From contig NZ_JADDXT010000002.1 of the NCBI RefSeq assembly GCF_015330165.1, forward strand, positions 4,504,911-4,568,910: 64,000 bases of DNA, in the 5' to 3' direction. The notes beneath the pieces are model-generated. The model worked only from the letters and a program-made list of their open reading frames with translations. It was not told the origin of the DNA and did not search any database. This DNA comes from Zobellia roscoffensis. Its GTDB lineage: Bacteria; Bacteroidota; Bacteroidia; Flavobacteriales; Flavobacteriaceae. Shown here piece by piece: positions 63,759 to 64,000 of the stretch. Within the stretch, counting starts at the first letter, position 1. Every line of letters starts with the position of its first letter. A program made the position numbers and the translations under genes.

Positions 63759-64000
63759 ATGGAGAATTTAATTAGAATATTAGCTGTTGATGATCATGAA
63801 ATGATTGTATTAGGCTACAAGTATACCATTGAAGGTTGTGATTTTGAGGATTATAAAGTAACTGTAAATATTGCACCTAGTTATTTAGAAGGAAAAGCAG
63901 AAATAGAAAGTTCTGCAAGTCGTATGCCGTATGATATAATATTATTAGACATTCAGATGTTTCCAGATAGTGCCAAAGAAGAACGTGGCGGTGTTGATTT
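63759..64000 (+). CDS. Response regulator, partial at the window edge
   Basis: 80 codons are visible before the right edge. The receiver starts MENLIRILAVDDHEMIV with Asp11/Asp12, and the phospho-acceptor is Asp64 in IILLDIQM. It is probably a NarL/LuxR-type regulator paired with the HisKA_3 kinase just upstream; the output domain is outside the window. A short insertion (FPDSAKEERGG) lies after the phospho-site. Confidence 0.85.
   Translation, partial: MENLIRILAVDDHEMIVLGYKYTIEGCDFEDYKVTVNIAPSYLEGKAEIESSASRMPYDIILLDIQMFPDSAKEERGGVD

Overview
The window looks like chromosome of a marine member of the Bacteroidota, most likely the family Flavobacteriaceae. The support is low-GC DNA, a SusC/SusD pair, a hybrid two-component regulator with a beta-propeller sensor, many lipoproteins with short Bacteroidota-type signal peptides, several promoters matching the TAnnTTTG -7 box, and families such as DUF4252 and DUF4493. 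A Zobellia/Maribacter-like alga-associated genus would fit a sulfatase plus uronate catabolism, but that is a guess. There is no rRNA, tRNA, CRISPR array or transposase. One structural RNA is present, the small SRP RNA near 56.7 kb.

Positions 1-22,385 form a polysaccharide-utilisation-like locus. A leftward cluster runs SusC, SusD, an FG-GAP/ASPIC-UnbV lipoprotein, a hybrid two-component regulator, a sulfatase and a Tat-exported Gfo/Idh/MocA oxidoreductase. An AraC regulator converges on it. A partial PSD1-type cytochrome c lipoprotein gene diverges from the AraC gene and runs off the left edge. To the right are a fructuronate-reductase-like SDR, mannonate dehydratase and KDPG aldolase, which imply a uronic-acid product. 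No glycoside hydrolase or polysaccharide lyase is visible here. Both susC and the PSD1 gene carry direct repeats spaced exactly 21 bp just upstream of a -7 box, a layout suited to AraC-type regulators.

Positions 22.4-33 kb are mostly housekeeping and single genes: Bax-inhibitor-1 protein, small secreted proteins, dnaK, serine dehydratase, a PLP decarboxylase, a Gdx-like guanidinium exporter, DUF3050 and a DNA/RNA nuclease. At 32.4-35 kb a DUF1080 (3-keto-glycoside hydrolase-type) gene diverges from a second Tat-exported Gfo/Idh/MocA gene, a plausible oxidative glycan-cleavage pair. Next to it is a DUF4493/leucine-rich-repeat lipoprotein, bounded on its far side by an orphan 3' fragment of a second Gfo/Idh/MocA gene. 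This is a clear rearrangement scar.

Positions 37-59 kb hold core metabolism and translation genes (panB, RluA-type synthase, leuA, leuB, pheT, an ABC-F ATPase, fructose-6-phosphate aldolase/transaldolase, SRP RNA, glutaminyl cyclotransferase, thioesterase) mixed with lipoproteins of unknown role. The right end (60-64 kb) is a signalling cluster: a LytTR regulator whose receiver lacks the phospho-acceptor Asp, a small Asp-rich tandem-repeat lipoprotein, a TPR sensor histidine kinase and the start of its response regulator.
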